From G021776435 sp046756245 (GTDB lineage Bacteria; Pseudomonadota; Alphaproteobacteria; Caulobacterales; Parvularculaceae), in the NCBI GenBank assembly GCA_046756245.1, contig JBHHVZ010000024.1, positions 1 through 32,456 on the forward strand: DNA of 32,456 nucleotides, read 5' to 3'. Positions within the stretch are counted from its first letter, which is position 1. Each line of letters starts with the position of its first letter. Made by a program: the position numbers and the translations under genes. Of this stretch, positions 31,973-32,456 are shown in pieces. The notes under the pieces are model-generated. The model saw only the letters and a list, made by a program, of their open reading frames with translations, searched no databases and was not told the DNA's origin.

Positions 31973-32009
31973 AAAAACAAAAAGACGGCCTGATGTTCGG
32001 CCGCCTTTT
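31973..32009 (-). terminator. Intrinsic terminator of ahcY
   Basis: On the minus strand GGCGGCC (32005-31999) pairs with GGCCGTC (31990-31984), with one G-U pair and an 8-base loop. TTTTTGTTTTT follows, and flanking AAAAG/CTTTT extend the stem. It lies 22 bases after the ahcY stop. The rest of the gap to the TonB-like gene shows no other recognisable feature. Confidence 0.85.
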
Positions 32010-32030
32010 CGTTTCTGATTACGGCAGCAA

Positions 32031-32456
32031 TCAGTAGCGGTAGTGTTCCGACTTGAACGGGCCGTCGACATTGACGCCGATATAGTCAGCCTGTTCGTTC
32101 GTCAACTTGGTCAGCGTGGCGCCGACCTTGTCGAGATGCAGCGCGGCGACCTTTTCGTCCAGATGCTTGGGCAGAACATAGACTTCGTTCTTGTACTGAT
32201 CGCCCTTGGTCCAGAGCTCGATTTGCGCGAGCGTCTGATTGGTGAAAGACGCCGACATCACGAAGCTCGGATGCCCCGTGGCGTTGCCGAGATTGAGCAA
32301 CCGTCCCTGCGACAAGAGCAGCATGCGCTTGCCGTCGGGAAAGGTGATCATGTCCACCTGATCCTTGACGTTCGCCCATTTGTAGTTCCTGAGCGCTTCG
32401 ACCTGAATCTCGTTGTCGAAATGGCCGATATTGCCGACGATCGCCATGTCCTTGAG
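32031..32456 (-). CDS. ahcY: Adenosylhomocysteinase, 3' part
   Basis: These are the C-terminal 141 codons of S-adenosylhomocysteine hydrolase, which splits S-adenosylhomocysteine to adenosine and homocysteine in the methyl cycle. The gene runs off the end of the window and its N-terminal part is not seen. Family segments are MAIVGNIGHFDNEIQ near the NAD-binding loop, LLSQGRLLNLGNATGHPSFV, and the C-terminal tail DGPFKSEHYRY, in which the Lys and Tyr residues contact NAD of the neighbouring subunit. It is followed by an intrinsic terminator. Confidence 0.97.
   Translation of the reverse strand, partial: LKDMAIVGNIGHFDNEIQVEALRNYKWANVKDQVDMITFPDGKRMLLLSQGRLLNLGNATGHPSFVMSASFTNQTLAQIELWTKGDQYKNEVYVLPKHLDEKVAALHLDKVGATLTKLTNEQADYIGVNVDGPFKSEHYRY

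Overview
The window is a high-GC (about 60-65% by eye) chromosomal segment of an alphaproteobacterium. Three things suggest this: the order HtrA protease / response regulator / histidine kinase / glnE, a PleC-like PAS histidine kinase, and a fused N-acetylglutamate kinase/synthase (argB-NAGS) beside an N-acetylornithine carbamoyltransferase. That last combination is known from Xanthomonas and from Maricaulis-type alphaproteobacteria, so a Maricaulales, Hyphomonadaceae or Parvularculaceae relative is my best guess. This is inference and no search was run. The window is dense and mostly housekeeping, with a few accessory or structured insertions.

Layout. 1-3084: an exporter made of a HlyD-type adaptor (5' end cut by the window), an ABC ATPase and one ABC-2 permease. 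The ATPase and permease genes are separated by a composite palindromic repeat, and a second copy follows the permease. 3347-4567: an alpha/beta hydrolase fused to an OsmC domain. 4681-8438: a periplasmic HtrA/DegP protease followed by an OmpR-type response regulator and its sensor kinase (envelope stress). 8551-8819: a 269-bp element with perfect 21-bp terminal inverted repeats and two long internal hairpin arms, able to fold as a three-way cloverleaf. 8870-9154: an HU protein with a clear terminator. 9290-12235: glnE. 12222-16319: three overlapping genes, two FAD-oxidoreductase-like proteins that have both lost the central glycine of the dinucleotide-binding motif and a GcvT-like folate-binding protein. 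16360-18357: EF-hand protein, ECF sigma factor, probable membrane anti-sigma factor and CnrX/CpxP-like periplasmic sensor.

18409-23473 (minus): a PAS/HisKA kinase and aminopeptidase N. 23583-27666 (plus): arginine biosynthesis by the acetylated route (argF', argB-NAGS, argC), interrupted between argF' and argB by a lower-GC gene for a secreted protein I do not recognise. 27677-29656 (minus): a small zincin metallopeptidase and a class C beta-lactamase-like serine hydrolase, with a REP-type palindrome between them. 29831-31188 (plus): the two subunits of a 3-oxoacid CoA-transferase. 31196-32456 (minus): a TonB-like energy transducer and the 3' part of ahcY.

The best candidates for something undescribed are the cloverleaf element at 8551-8819, the degenerate flavoprotein pair plus GcvT-like operon at 12222-16319, the foreign-looking secreted protein embedded in the arg operon, and the composite repeats, one of which supplies the end of one coding sequence and abuts the start of the next.
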